Source: Marseilla massiliensis
GTDB lineage: Bacteria > Bacteroidota > Bacteroidia > Bacteroidales > Bacteroidaceae
Reading direction: 5' to 3'
Length of the DNA: 64,000 nt
NCBI RefSeq assembly: GCF_016899955.1
Contig: NZ_JACJJL010000004.1
Span: 62,001 to 126,000, forward strand
The notes beneath the pieces were generated by a model that was not told where the DNA came from, did no database searches, and saw nothing but the letters and a program-made list of their open reading frames with translations. Positions 43,079-52,547 of this stretch are shown here, in pieces. The position numbers were made by a program, and so were the translations under genes. Each line of letters begins with the position of its first letter. Position 1 is the stretch's first letter.

Positions 43079-43669
43079 ATGAGAAATGCATTCATGATAG
43101 TGGCTTTGACGGCCATGGTGCTTGCCGGATGCTCACAGAAGCGCAGCAACGACGCGGCCCGCAGGAAGGCCGCAACCATAAAAGACCCTACGGTATACGC
43201 CAGGATTGAGTCTACCGGCAACGACAGCATAAGCGTGGCCCTGCTGGCAGACAGCAGCCTGATTACGGTTGGCGTGGCCAACGCCGCCGAGCACAAGGCC
43301 ATCGCCGGCGAACTGACACTGGGCGACACGCTCGCCATGGTGCTCGACGACGGCGGACGGAGCATGGTGGCAGGGGTCAACGTGTCGCAACTCGTCGGGC
43401 TGTGGCTCTGCGACGACGGCAGCGGCAACGGACTACGGCTGGCGCCCGACGGCGCCGCAAGCTCGGTGGGAACCGGGAAGCTCACTCTCAGGACGTGGCG
43501 GATAGCCAACGGAAGGCTGGTGCTTACCTACATCATGCCCGACGGAACCGACTACACCGAAAAACCGGCACGCACCCGAATAGTGCTTCTCGCCTCCGAC
43601 AGCCTCAGGATAGAGGTGAACGACACGGTGATGGGCTACACCCGCTCATCGGGATTGCTCACTATATGA
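43079..43669 (+). CDS. Lipocalin-like lipoprotein
   Basis: A 196-residue lipoprotein with signal MRNAFMIVALTAMVLAGC (Cys18). The C-terminal half (about 100-196) has the pattern LVGLWLCDDGSGNGLRLAPDGAASS followed by strands, typical of Bacteroidales lipocalin-like domains. The part before it (about 38-95) is beta-rich and unassigned. It follows the phase-variable lipoprotein across a terminator; no promoter of its own was seen, so it may depend on the switch. Confidence 0.75.
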   Translation: MRNAFMIVALTAMVLAGCSQKRSNDAARRKAATIKDPTVYARIESTGNDSISVALLADSSLITVGVANAAEHKAIAGELTLGDTLAMVLDDGGRSMVAGVNVSQLVGLWLCDDGSGNGLRLAPDGAASSVGTGKLTLRTWRIANGRLVLTYIMPDGTDYTEKPARTRIVLLASDSLRIEVNDTVMGYTRSSGLLTI

Positions 43670-43837
43670 CAGAAAGCCAACGGAGCCGTAGACCTACATG
43701 CACCGGCCGGCAAGGGAAATGATAATGACTTTTCATACCACTCAAAGAAATCTAACGCGTAATCACATTAATAATTGTATGTAATCCGATTGTACCAGGG
43801 TAACAACACAAAACATATAGAGTACATTTAAGAGGAG
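43670..43837. other. AT-rich gap leading to an orphan terminator
   Basis: No open frame is supportable. The stretch 43740-43835 is markedly more AT-rich than its surroundings and ends in a strong terminator, so a long 3' UTR or a small RNA is possible. No TAnnTTTG box was found on the plus strand. Confidence 0.4.
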
Positions 43838-43878
43838 ATGGCACCACCGCCTGCGGGCGGAGCATGGTGCCATTTTTT
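43838..43878 (+). terminator. Intrinsic terminator
   Basis: ATGGCACCA at 43838-43846 pairs with TGGTGCCAT at 43865-43873, with an inner CCGCC/GGCGG stem, followed by six T residues (43873-43878). It lies 170 nt after the small lipoprotein stop. Confidence 0.85.
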
Positions 43879-43969
43879 GCGTCCTGGAGCGCCCCCGGCA
43901 CCTTTCCGCCACGCTACCGCAAGCAACGCAAACCGCGACAGGGGCGTTTGCAAAGTTTTGCACGACGGA

Positions 43970-44001
43970 TTTGCGTGTGCAAATTTTATTGATTAACTTT
44001 G
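43970..44001 (+). promoter_or_regulatory. Promoter of the aroA-permease-porW-porX-tsaE operon
   Basis: TTTG at 43970-43973 and TAACTTTG at 43994-44001, spaced 20 bp: a full consensus match. The aroA ATG at 44044 is 42 bp downstream. Confidence 0.85.
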
Positions 44002-44043
44002 CAATCAATAAGTACAATCAGGAACAAACAAAAACACTTGCCC

Positions 44044-45306
44044 ATGCAATACATCATTTATCCACCGGAAAAGCTCAACGCCACGATAACACTGCCGGCA
44101 TCGAAGAGCATCAGCAACAGGGCACTCATCATACACGCACTGGCCGGAGGCGGGCCAATGCCCGAAAACCTGTCGGACTGCGACGACACCGAGGTCATAG
44201 TAAAGGCACTGAACGAAATGCCAGAAGTGATTGACATAAAGGCGGCAGGCACGGCAATGAGGTTCATGACGGCCTTCCTTGCCGTGACACCGGGCGTACA
44301 CACCATAACGGGAACGGAGCGGATGCTCCACAGGCCCATAGGGGTGCTCGTGGATGCACTGCGCTACATAGGCGCCGAAATAGAGTATGCGGGCGAAGAA
44401 GGCTACCCCCCGCTGCGAATAACGGGCAAGCGGCTCGACGGAGGCCCGCTGGTAATAGCCGGCAACGTGAGCTCGCAATACATCTCGGCGCTGCTCATGA
44501 TAGGGCCCGTGCTGCGCGGAGGGCTCGAGCTGAGGCTCACCGGCGAGATAATATCACGCCCTTACATCGACCTGACGCTGTGGCTGATGAATGCCTACGG
44601 GGCAGAGGCCGAGTGGAACGACATAGATACGATAACCGTAAAGCCCAAGCCCTACACCGGGCGGAGGTGGCTAATAGAGAACGATTGGAGCGCCGCCTCA
44701 TACTGGTATGAGATGATGGCGCTGAGCAACAACCGCGACGACGAGCTGGCACTGGCCGGGCTGGCCGACGGGAGCATGCAGGGCGACTCGTCGGCGCGCT
44801 ACATATTCAGCCTGCTGGGGGTGAAGACAACATTCGACTGCACCGAGCAGGGACTGCCAACGACCATCCGGCTGAGGCACACCGGGCACAGGCTGCCACG
44901 GCTGGAGTACGACTTCGTCAACTCGCCCGACATGGCCCAGACCTTCGTGGCGTGCTGCGCGGCCATGGACATCAAGTTCCGCTTCACCGGACTACAGACG
45001 CTCAAGATTAAGGAAACGGACAGGATAGAGGCCCTGAAGACCGAGATGCGCAAGCTGGGCTACGTGCTGCACGACGTCGAAGGACGCGAGCTGACATGGA
45101 AGGGCGAGAGATGCGAGGCACAAACACACCCCGCCATCGACACATACGACGACCACCGCATGGCAATGGCATTCGCGCCGCTGGCCATGCGCCACCCGGG
45201 GCTTCGGATAAACAACCCCGAGGTGGTGTCAAAGTCGTACCCTCACTTCTGGGACGACCTGCGCCGCGCCGGATATACCGTCGAGGAGGCCGGGCAGGAA
45301 GCATGA
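44044..45306 (+). CDS. aroA: 3-phosphoshikimate 1-carboxyvinyltransferase (EPSP synthase)
   Basis: Joins shikimate 3-phosphate and phosphoenolpyruvate in aromatic amino acid synthesis. The 420-residue protein has the expected motifs: LPASKSISNRALI near 16-28 (phosphate-binding Lys), AAGTAMRFMTAFLA near 75, VSSQYISALLMIGP near 143, KIKETDRIEALKTEM near 326 and DTYDDHRMAMAFAP near 366. The ATG at 44044 sits after the promoter; the earlier in-frame codon overlaps it. Its stop overlaps the next start by four bases (ATGA). Confidence 0.95.
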   Translation: MQYIIYPPEKLNATITLPASKSISNRALIIHALAGGGPMPENLSDCDDTEVIVKALNEMPEVIDIKAAGTAMRFMTAFLAVTPGVHTITGTERMLHRPIGVLVDALRYIGAEIEYAGEEGYPPLRITGKRLDGGPLVIAGNVSSQYISALLMIGPVLRGGLELRLTGEIISRPYIDLTLWLMNAYGAEAEWNDIDTITVKPKPYTGRRWLIENDWSAASYWYEMMALSNNRDDELALAGLADGSMQGDSSARYIFSLLGVKTTFDCTEQGLPTTIRLRHTGHRLPRLEYDFVNSPDMAQTFVACCAAMDIKFRFTGLQTLKIKETDRIEALKTEMRKLGYVLHDVEGRELTWKGERCEAQTHPAIDTYDDHRMAMAFAPLAMRHPGLRINNPEVVSKSYPHFWDDLRRAGYTVEEAGQEA

Positions 45307-46109
45307 TACTGGAATACTCATTTGTACAGAACGCTCTGCTGGGCAGCCTGCTCGCCAGCATAGCCTGCGGCCTTGTAGGCACCTATATCGTATCCCGCAG
45401 GCTCGTTCTCATAAGCGGCGGCATCACACATGCATCGTTTGGCGGCATCGGGCTGGGCGTTTACTTCGGCGTCAACCCCATTCTGGCAGCCATGGCCTTT
45501 GCCGTGGCGAGCGCGTGCGGCGTGCAATGGATGTCTGCACGGGGGCGGATACGCGAAGACTCGGCCATCGCCGTGTTCTGGACGTTCGGCATGAGCCTTG
45601 GCATAATATTCAGTTTCATGACCCCGGGCTTCGTGGCCGACCTCTCGTCTTACCTCTTCGGCAGCATACTGGCCATCGGACCGGGCGACCTTTGGGTGCT
45701 CGGCATTGTCGCGGCGGCCGTCGTTGCCACGTTCGCCCTGCTCATGCGCACCATTGTCTGCACCGCGTTCGACCCTGTGTTCGCCCGTTCGCTACGGCTG
45801 CCCGTGCCGGCCATCGAGTACATCATGATGGCACTGACAGCCATGACCATAGTGGCCACGCTCAGGCTTGTGGGCATCGTGCTCGCCATAAGCCTGCTGA
45901 CAATGCCCCAACTCACCGCCGGCATATTCACCTACAGCTTTCCGCGCATGGCCACACTGAGCATTCTGTTCGGCATGGCATACTGCGCTGGCGGCCTGGC
46001 CGTCTCGTATTGGCTCAACGTACCGTCGGGAGCATCAATAATATTCGTGTCAATCATCATTTATGCAGCCCTGAAGACAATAAAAACGGCAGCGGCAAAG
46101 TTTATGTAA
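45303..46109 (+). CDS. Metal ABC transporter permease (ZnuB/TroC family)
   Basis: Integral membrane subunit of an ABC-3 family importer for zinc, manganese or iron. The 268-residue protein has about eight hydrophobic helices, the family opening FVQNALLGSLLASIACGLVGTYIVSRRLVLISGGITHASFGGIGLG and a permease motif near residue 180 (IVCTAFDPVFARSL). The binding protein and ATPase genes are not in this window. Overlaps the aroA stop, so translation is coupled; porW starts 4 bp later. Confidence 0.9.
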   Translation: MILEYSFVQNALLGSLLASIACGLVGTYIVSRRLVLISGGITHASFGGIGLGVYFGVNPILAAMAFAVASACGVQWMSARGRIREDSAIAVFWTFGMSLGIIFSFMTPGFVADLSSYLFGSILAIGPGDLWVLGIVAAAVVATFALLMRTIVCTAFDPVFARSLRLPVPAIEYIMMALTAMTIVATLRLVGIVLAISLLTMPQLTAGIFTYSFPRMATLSILFGMAYCAGGLAVSYWLNVPSGASIIFVSIIIYAALKTIKTAAAKFM

Positions 46110-46113
46110 TATA

Positions 46114-49050
46114 GTGAGAACATCTGCCAACCGACATATCGCCATAGTGCTTTCCGCCATCGCTATAATGATGGCGGCAGGGTGTTCCACGAAGAAAAAC
46201 ACAGCCAACACGCGATGGTGGCACTCGTTCACCGCCCGCTACAACACCTACTACAACGGCAGCCAGGCCTATATCGAGGGCTCGCTCGAGAAAGAAAACG
46301 GCAACAAAGACAATTTCACGGAAATCATTCCGCTATATACCGTGGGCAACAAAGCCAGCCGAGAGCTGGGCAAAGGCAACTTCGACAGAGCCATAGAAAA
46401 GTCGGAGAAAGCCATAAAACAGCACAGCATAAAGCGCAGGCCCACATGGAACAAAAGCCGGCGCAAGACCGCCAAGGACATAGAATGGCTCAACCGAAAG
46501 GAATACAACCCCTTCCTGTGGAAGGCATGGCTGCTAATGGGCAAGTCGCAATTCCAGAAAGGGGAGTTCGACGAAGCCGCCGCAACGTTCTCATACATGT
46601 CGCGCCTGTACGCCACACAGCCGCAGATAAACGGCATAGCAAGGGCGTGGCTCGCCAAATGCTACACCGAGCTCGATTGGCTTTACGACGCCGAAGACGT
46701 GATAACGAAGATGAAGCGCGACACCATGCACTACAAGGCCGTGAAAGAGTGGGACTACACCTATGCCGACTACTACATACGGAGCAAGCAATACGACGAG
46801 GCCGTGAAATACCTTGCCAAGGTCATCAAGCACGAACGGCGCAAGAAGCAGAAAGCCCGCGAGTGGTTTCTGATGGGACAGCTGCAGACCCGGCTCGGCA
46901 ACAGGCAGGCGGCATACAAGGCTTACGGCAAGGTGGTGAGACAGAACCCGCCTTACGAAGTGGAGTTCAACGCCCGCATAGCCCAGACCGAGGTCATGGC
47001 AGGGGGCCGTTCGAAGCAAATGATAAAGCGGCTGCGCCGAATGGCCAAGTCGGACAAGAACAAAGACTACCTCGACCAGGTGTACTACGCCATCGGCAAC
47101 ATCTACCTGGCCGGGCAAGACACGCTGAACGCCATCTCGGCGTATGAGCGAGGCAACAAGGAATCGACCCGCAGCGGCATCGAAAAGGGCGTGCTGCTGC
47201 TGAAACTCGGCGACCTCTACTGGGCCAGGGAGAAGTACAACGACGCCCAGAGGTGCTACGGCGAGGCCATCGGGCTGCTCGACAAGGACAGGCCCGACTA
47301 CGCGCTGCTGTCTAAACGGTCGGAGGTGCTCGACGAACTGGTGCCGTTCACCGACGCCGTCTACCTGCAAGACTCGCTCCAAGTGCTCGCAAAACTGCCC
47401 GAGGCCGAGCGCAACAAGGCCATAGACAGGGTGATAGAAGAGCTCAAGAAGAAGGAAGAGGAGGAGAAGCGGGCCGCACAGGAGGCCGCCGCCGAGCAGC
47501 AACTGCAACAACAGGGCGCCGTGGGCAACCAACTGGCCGGCAACAGGCTGACGACGACACAGCAACAGAAGGGAGGCACCTGGTACTTCTACAACCCCAT
47601 GACCGTCAACCAAGGCAAGGCCGCATTCCAGAAACAGTGGGGCAAGCGTGAGAATGTAGACAACTGGCAACGTATAAACCAGACGGTGGTGAACCTTGCG
47701 GCCGGCGAGCAACCAGCCGACTCGCTGGCGGCAAACGCCGAAGGCGGAATGGCCGCCACCGACGGGGCACCAACCGACAGCACCGCCGCCGATGGCACTC
47801 CGGCCGACTCTGCCGCCAACGACCCGCACACACGGGAATACTACCTGGCGCAAATACCGTTTACAGAAGAGCAGAAAGCCGAGAGCGACAACATAATAAA
47901 GGACGGCCTTTTCAACTCGGGCGTCATCTTCAAAGACAAGCTCGACAACCTGAAGCTGAGCGAGAAAGCGCTCACCAGGCTCACTTCGCAATACCAAGAC
48001 TACGAGAAAAACGACGAGGCTTGGTACCACCTGTTCCTGCTTTACTCTCGCCTTGGCAACAAGTCCATGGCCGACAACTGCCTCGAAAGGCTGAAGGCCG
48101 ACTTTCCGAACAGCAATTGGACAACGCTGCTGAGCGACCCATACTTTGCCGAAAACGCCAAGTTCGGCGTACACATAGAAGACTCTATATACGCAGCCAC
48201 GTATGAAGCCTTCAAGGCCGACCGCTTCGGCGAGGTCAAGGCCAACGCGAAGATCTCGGCAGAGCGGTTCCCCCTGGGTGCCAACCGACCCAAGTTCATA
48301 TTCATCGAAGGCCTGGGCATGCTCAACGAGGGCGATACCGATGCGTGCGTGGCCAACATGAAGAAGGTGGTGGAGGAATACCCGAAGAGCGAAGTGGCCG
48401 AGATGGCCGGCATGATAATAAAGGGCGTTCAGGCCGGAAGGGCGCTCCACGGCGGCAAGTTTGACATAGGCGATATATGGTCGCGCCGAGGCGTGACCTT
48501 GGCAGAGACCGACTCGACGGCCAACGACACGCTAAGCATGGAGCGATTCACGGGCTTTGTGTTCCTGCTGGCATACCAGCCCGACTCTGTCGACGCCAAC
48601 CAGCTGCTCTACGACATGGCCAAATACAACTTCTCAAACTTCCTCGTGCGCAACTTCGACATTGCCGTCGACCAGGACAACGGCATCTGCAGGCTGATGA
48701 TAAGCGGTTTCCTGAGCTACGACGAGGCCCTGCAGTATGCCCGCCACCTGTATGCCGACCCGGCCATGGCCGCCAAGGTGAAAGGCTGCAGGAGAATCAT
48801 CATCAGCCAGGAAAACCTCAAGCTGCTCGGCACTAAGTACAGCTACAACGAGTATGAGAAGTTCTTTGAAGACGCGCTCGCGCCCATCAGCATAAGCAAG
48901 GAGCAACTTCTAAACATGCCCGAGAGCGTTGAGCAAGAGAAAGAGCCCGAAAGCGACAGCGCCGAAGGGCAGCAACAAGAAGACATCATTAACAACAACG
49001 AACCGCAATACGACGGCGGCTTCGACTTTGGAGACGACTTTTACCAATGA
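46114..49050 (+). CDS. porW: PorW/SprE-type TPR lipoprotein of type IX secretion
   Basis: A 978-residue lipoprotein with TPR repeats, matching PorW/SprE, a component linked to the type IX secretion and gliding machinery in Bacteroidota. It starts at a GTG codon; the signal ends MMAAGC (Cys24). Residues about 60-430 carry helical repeats (LGKGNFDRAIEKSEKAIK, KGEFDEAAATFSYMSRLY, SKQYDEAVKYLAKVIKHE). A Glu/Gln/Ala-rich linker follows (about 440-480). Residues about 585-900 hold more TPR-like repeats, with an acidic, Gln/Asn-rich tail. It is directly followed by porX (4-bp overlap). Whether this strain has the full secretion system is not visible here. Confidence 0.85.
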   Translation: MRTSANRHIAIVLSAIAIMMAAGCSTKKNTANTRWWHSFTARYNTYYNGSQAYIEGSLEKENGNKDNFTEIIPLYTVGNKASRELGKGNFDRAIEKSEKAIKQHSIKRRPTWNKSRRKTAKDIEWLNRKEYNPFLWKAWLLMGKSQFQKGEFDEAAATFSYMSRLYATQPQINGIARAWLAKCYTELDWLYDAEDVITKMKRDTMHYKAVKEWDYTYADYYIRSKQYDEAVKYLAKVIKHERRKKQKAREWFLMGQLQTRLGNRQAAYKAYGKVVRQNPPYEVEFNARIAQTEVMAGGRSKQMIKRLRRMAKSDKNKDYLDQVYYAIGNIYLAGQDTLNAISAYERGNKESTRSGIEKGVLLLKLGDLYWAREKYNDAQRCYGEAIGLLDKDRPDYALLSKRSEVLDELVPFTDAVYLQDSLQVLAKLPEAERNKAIDRVIEELKKKEEEEKRAAQEAAAEQQLQQQGAVGNQLAGNRLTTTQQQKGGTWYFYNPMTVNQGKAAFQKQWGKRENVDNWQRINQTVVNLAAGEQPADSLAANAEGGMAATDGAPTDSTAADGTPADSAANDPHTREYYLAQIPFTEEQKAESDNIIKDGLFNSGVIFKDKLDNLKLSEKALTRLTSQYQDYEKNDEAWYHLFLLYSRLGNKSMADNCLERLKADFPNSNWTTLLSDPYFAENAKFGVHIEDSIYAATYEAFKADRFGEVKANAKISAERFPLGANRPKFIFIEGLGMLNEGDTDACVANMKKVVEEYPKSEVAEMAGMIIKGVQAGRALHGGKFDIGDIWSRRGVTLAETDSTANDTLSMERFTGFVFLLAYQPDSVDANQLLYDMAKYNFSNFLVRNFDIAVDQDNGICRLMISGFLSYDEALQYARHLYADPAMAAKVKGCRRIIISQENLKLLGTKYSYNEYEKFFEDALAPISISKEQLLNMPESVEQEKEPESDSAEGQQQEDIINNNEPQYDGGFDFGDDFYQ

Positions 49051-50615
49051 GCAACGGACTGTTACTTTGGGCCGACGACGAGATAGAGCTGCTCAAGGCC
49101 CACATACTTTTCCTCGAGAAGAAAGGATACGAGGTGGTGACGGTGACCAACGGCACCGACGCCATCGACCAATGCCGCACGCAAAACTTCGACCTCGTGC
49201 TGCTCGACGAGATGATGCCCGGCCTCAGCGGGCTCGAAACGCTGCAGAAAATAAAGGAAATCATGCCCGCCGTGCCGGTGGTCATGGTCACCAAGAGCGA
49301 AGAGGAGAACATCATGGACCAGGCCATCGGCTCGAAGATAGCCGACTACCTGATAAAGCCGGTCAACCCCAACCAGATTCTGCTGACACTGAAGAAGAAC
49401 ATACACCGCAAGGAAATAGTGGCCGAAGTGACGCAAAGCGGCTACCAGCAAGACTTCAGCCAGATATCGATGCAGATTGGCATGTGCCGGAGCCACACCG
49501 ACTGGACGGAGCTGTACAAGCGGCTCGTGAGGTGGGAACTGGAGCTTAGCGGCACCGACAGCAACATGACCGAGATGTTGCAGATGCAGAAAGAAGAGGC
49601 CAACAACGCCTTCGCCAAGTTCATCAAGGGCAACTATGCCGGATGGATAGCATCGCTCACGCCCGGGGCCACGGCCGAAGGGCGCCCCACGCTGAGCCCC
49701 GAGGTGTTCAAGCGCAAGGTGTTTCCACTGCTCAACAAGGGCGAGAAGGTGTTCATGGTGGTCATCGACAACTTCCGCTACGACCAGTGGCGCATCATAG
49801 CCAGGGAGCTGGGCGACCTCTTCGACATCGACGAAGACCTCTACTTCAGCATACTGCCCACGGCCACACAGTACGCACGCAACGCCATCTTCAGCGGACT
49901 CATGCCCAACAAGATTGCGAAAATGTTTCCCGAACTGTGGGTCGACGAAGACGAGGAGGAAGGCAAGAACCTCAACGAGGGCCCGCTCATAAAGACGCAA
50001 CTGGAGCGGTACCGCCGCCACGACACATTCTCGTATACGAAAATCAACGACTCGGCCGGTGCCGAGAAGTTCATGCAGAAGTTCAACCAGCTGGGGCACA
50101 ACGCGCTGAACGTGGTTGTGTTCAACTTCATCGACATGCTGAGCCACGCCCGCACCGAGTCGAAGATGGTGCGCGAACTGGCCAGCAACGAGTCGGCCTA
50201 CCGCAGCATAACGCTCAGCTGGTTCCGCCACTCGGTCATATCCGAGCTGTTCAAGCAACTAGCACAAACCAATTGCCGGGTCGTGGTCACCACCGACCAC
50301 GGCTCGATACGCGTCAGCAAGCCGGTGAAGATTGTGGGCGACCGCAACACCAACACCAACCTGAGATACAAGCTCGGCAAAAACCTGGGCTACTCAGACA
50401 AAGACCTGTTCACCATTAAGGAGCCCGCCAAGGTGCAACTGCCCGCGCCCAACCTGAGCACGAGCTACGTCTTTGCCACCGGCAACTCCTTTTTTGCATA
50501 CCCGAACAACTACAACTATTACGTCTCTTACTACAAAGACACCTTCCAGCACGGTGGTATTTCGATGGAAGAGATGATCATACCGATAATAACAATGACT
50601 GGAAAAAAAAGATAA
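49047..50615 (+). CDS. porX: PorX-type response regulator with PglZ domain
   Basis: A 522-residue cytoplasmic regulator. Residues 1-120 are a receiver domain: acidic pair DD10-11, phospho-acceptor Asp54 in LLDEMMPG, then a Lys in YLIKPVNP near 104. Residues about 215-520 are a PglZ domain of the alkaline-phosphatase superfamily ([23 protein letters not shown]). In Porphyromonas gingivalis PorX controls type IX secretion genes, and its PglZ domain has been shown to act as a phosphodiesterase. It overlaps porW by 4 bp and tsaE begins 1 bp after. No PorY kinase gene is in the window. Confidence 0.92.
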   Translation: MSNGLLLWADDEIELLKAHILFLEKKGYEVVTVTNGTDAIDQCRTQNFDLVLLDEMMPGLSGLETLQKIKEIMPAVPVVMVTKSEEENIMDQAIGSKIADYLIKPVNPNQILLTLKKNIHRKEIVAEVTQSGYQQDFSQISMQIGMCRSHTDWTELYKRLVRWELELSGTDSNMTEMLQMQKEEANNAFAKFIKGNYAGWIASLTPGATAEGRPTLSPEVFKRKVFPLLNKGEKVFMVVIDNFRYDQWRIIARELGDLFDIDEDLYFSILPTATQYARNAIFSGLMPNKIAKMFPELWVDEDEEEGKNLNEGPLIKTQLERYRRHDTFSYTKINDSAGAEKFMQKFNQLGHNALNVVVFNFIDMLSHARTESKMVRELASNESAYRSITLSWFRHSVISELFKQLAQTNCRVVVTTDHGSIRVSKPVKIVGDRNTNTNLRYKLGKNLGYSDKDLFTIKEPAKVQLPAPNLSTSYVFATGNSFFAYPNNYNYYVSYYKDTFQHGGISMEEMIIPIITMTGKKR

Positions 50616-50616
50616 G

Positions 50617-51030
50617 ATGGAAATAAGAATAGACAGACTTGAGGACATACGCAATGCCGCAAGGCAGTTTGTTGACAACATGGGCAACGGCAACGTGTTT
50701 GCCTTCTACGGAAAGATGGGGGCGGGAAAGACCACTTTCATCAAGGCCGTGTGCGAGGAACTGGGAGTGGACGACGTGATTACCTCGCCCACATTTGCCA
50801 TAGTAAACGAATACAGGGCCGAACCTTCGGGCGAGCTAATATACCATTTCGACTTCTACCGGATAAAGAAGATTGAAGAGGTTTACGACATGGGCTACGA
50901 AGACTATTTCTACAGCGGGGCACTGTGCTTCATCGAGTGGCCCGAGCTGATAGAGGAGCTGCTGCCGGGCGACGCCACCTGCGTGAGGATTGAAGAGAAG
51001 GAAGACGGCAGCCGCACGGTAACGTTCTGA
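50617..51030 (+). CDS. tsaE: tRNA threonylcarbamoyladenosine biosynthesis ATPase
   Basis: ATPase of the TsaBDE complex that makes t6A37 in ANN-reading tRNAs. The 137-residue length is typical. P-loop GKMGAGKT at residues 32-39, then [10 protein letters not shown] near 59-68, YHFDFYRI near 76-83 and FIEWPE near 107-112, all family signatures. Last gene of the aroA operon; a strong bidirectional terminator follows. Confidence 0.95.
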   Translation: MEIRIDRLEDIRNAARQFVDNMGNGNVFAFYGKMGAGKTTFIKAVCEELGVDDVITSPTFAIVNEYRAEPSGELIYHFDFYRIKKIEEVYDMGYEDYFYSGALCFIEWPELIEELLPGDATCVRIEEKEDGSRTVTF

Positions 51031-51064
51031 CCGAAGGCGGGGCGCAGCCGCGCCAACTCCAGGC

Positions 51065-51115
51065 AAAGGCAACCCTACGGAGTGCATCCAGAATGCACCG
51101 TGGGGTTGCCTTTCT
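51065..51115. terminator. Bidirectional intrinsic terminator between tsaE and mcrC
   Basis: AAAGGCAACCC at 51065-51075 pairs with 51103-51113; the inner arms GTGCAT/ATGCAC also pair around a 5-nt loop. T-rich tails occur on both strands, fitting the convergent genes. Confidence 0.85.
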
Positions 51116-51179
51116 GTTTCACCAATGCGAAAAAAGCACACGGAAGGCCTTCGGCGGCCATGGCGGCACAAGCCCAATG

Positions 51180-52547
51180 CTACCACATGGCGGCGCCACC
51201 GCGCGCAAATCCGGCTATCCGGCCAAGCAGGTCGGCCTCGTTGCGACTCATAGCGCTGCAGAAACCGGCAAAACTGCCGGCATCTTGCGCTATGGCCATG
51301 CCCAGTTTGCATAGCCTGCCGGCGGTGTCCTTTATGGCGCAAACGTCTTCCGACATCGTGCCGGGGTGAGGATAGAGCAGCATGCCGCGGGTCGAGCCGA
51401 AACGGTACATATACGTTATGGTCTTGTAATATATGGCTGTTGCCTGCGTCGAATCCTCGCCGTAAGCCCTCTTGCCGGCCAGCGGAACATACTTGGCGTC
51501 GGCCACCACGCACGGTTGGGTGCGGCTCATGAAGTCGGGATATATGGGTTGGAACCCGTCGAACAGGTACTGCCTGTGGCGCCCGGTGCGGTTTTCGGGG
51601 TGGATGAAGCCTCCGGCCAGCACCGTGGCCAGATATTCCTCCCACAGCCACGCGCCGTCGAACAGCAACCCGCCCACCCTGTCGTCACTGCTGCCATAGG
51701 CCATGCGGTCGCCGGCCAGTATGCGCAGGCACAGGCGCTGCAGCGTGCGGTAACCGGTGAAAAAGGGGTGTGACAGCGGCTTGAGGTTGGCCTCCACCAC
51801 CCGCCGCAGCCCACGCGGGCTGTATGTGGGCCGGGTGATGTGGAACACCGTGTCTATAATGCTCCTCGTCTGGCTGTCGGCCGCAAGCAAGGCCCGCGCC
51901 AACGGCTTGGCCTTCAGGTGCTCGATGGTGTGCCTTACAAGCTGCATGAGGCTGTTGTCGGCGCTGTATTCGCGCATGGTGTAGGCCACGCTGCCCCTGA
52001 ACGGCATGTTGGTGCGCAGGTGGCGCGCCATGTCTATGCGCCCCTTGACACCCGCGTCGTTGCACTGCCGGCCCACGTACGCCCTGTAGACGCCCTGGGC
52101 CCAGGCCCGCCTGAGGCAGCAGGGAAACAGGCAGTCAAGATAGTCAATCATGCCTAAGCCGCCTGCCGACTGGTCGAAATCGAGCATGTTGGCGTCAAAC
52201 ACCCTGCCCAGCATGTAATGAAGGAAATAGTCGGAGGCATCGTCGCGGGCAAAGCGCGACCTTATGTTCAGCCTCGTGGCATTGCGCCCCACGAAGCCCA
52301 TCACATTGGCCGTGGCAAGGCGGCCGCCGCCAATGGTGAACACGGGCATGCCGCCAATGCCGTCGCGACTGTCGGAAAGGTCGTCGGGAAAGACGAGCAG
52401 GCCCGGGTTGCGCTCGCAAAGCTCGGCCAACGGCACGTTGCCAATGGCCTCGAGGTCGGCCAGGCACCCGGCCGGCACCTCCATACTGCCGCCGTTGTTG
52501 TCGGTGGTATACAGCCTCTCCATTGCCCTCTCAGCCCTTTCCGCCAT
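51180..52547 (-). CDS. mcrC: McrC-type nuclease subunit of a type IV restriction system
   Basis: A 455-residue endonuclease partner of McrB, for cleavage of modified (in E. coli, methylcytosine-containing) DNA. An N-terminal domain is followed by the McrBC-C nuclease: the PD-(D/E)XK elements PDFMSR near residue 336 and VVADAKY near 345-351 are visible. GLGMIDYLDCLF and GRIDMARHLRTNMPF are family-like helices. The start at 52547 overlaps mcrB by 17 bp; an ATG at 52523 (MERLYTT) would give a 7-bp gap and a product eight residues shorter. Confidence 0.85.
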   Translation of the reverse strand: MAERAERAMERLYTTDNNGGSMEVPAGCLADLEAIGNVPLAELCERNPGLLVFPDDLSDSRDGIGGMPVFTIGGGRLATANVMGFVGRNATRLNIRSRFARDDASDYFLHYMLGRVFDANMLDFDQSAGGLGMIDYLDCLFPCCLRRAWAQGVYRAYVGRQCNDAGVKGRIDMARHLRTNMPFRGSVAYTMREYSADNSLMQLVRHTIEHLKAKPLARALLAADSQTRSIIDTVFHITRPTYSPRGLRRVVEANLKPLSHPFFTGYRTLQRLCLRILAGDRMAYGSSDDRVGGLLFDGAWLWEEYLATVLAGGFIHPENRTGRHRQYLFDGFQPIYPDFMSRTQPCVVADAKYVPLAGKRAYGEDSTQATAIYYKTITYMYRFGSTRGMLLYPHPGTMSEDVCAIKDTAGRLCKLGMAIAQDAGSFAGFCSAMSRNEADLLGRIAGFARGGAAMW

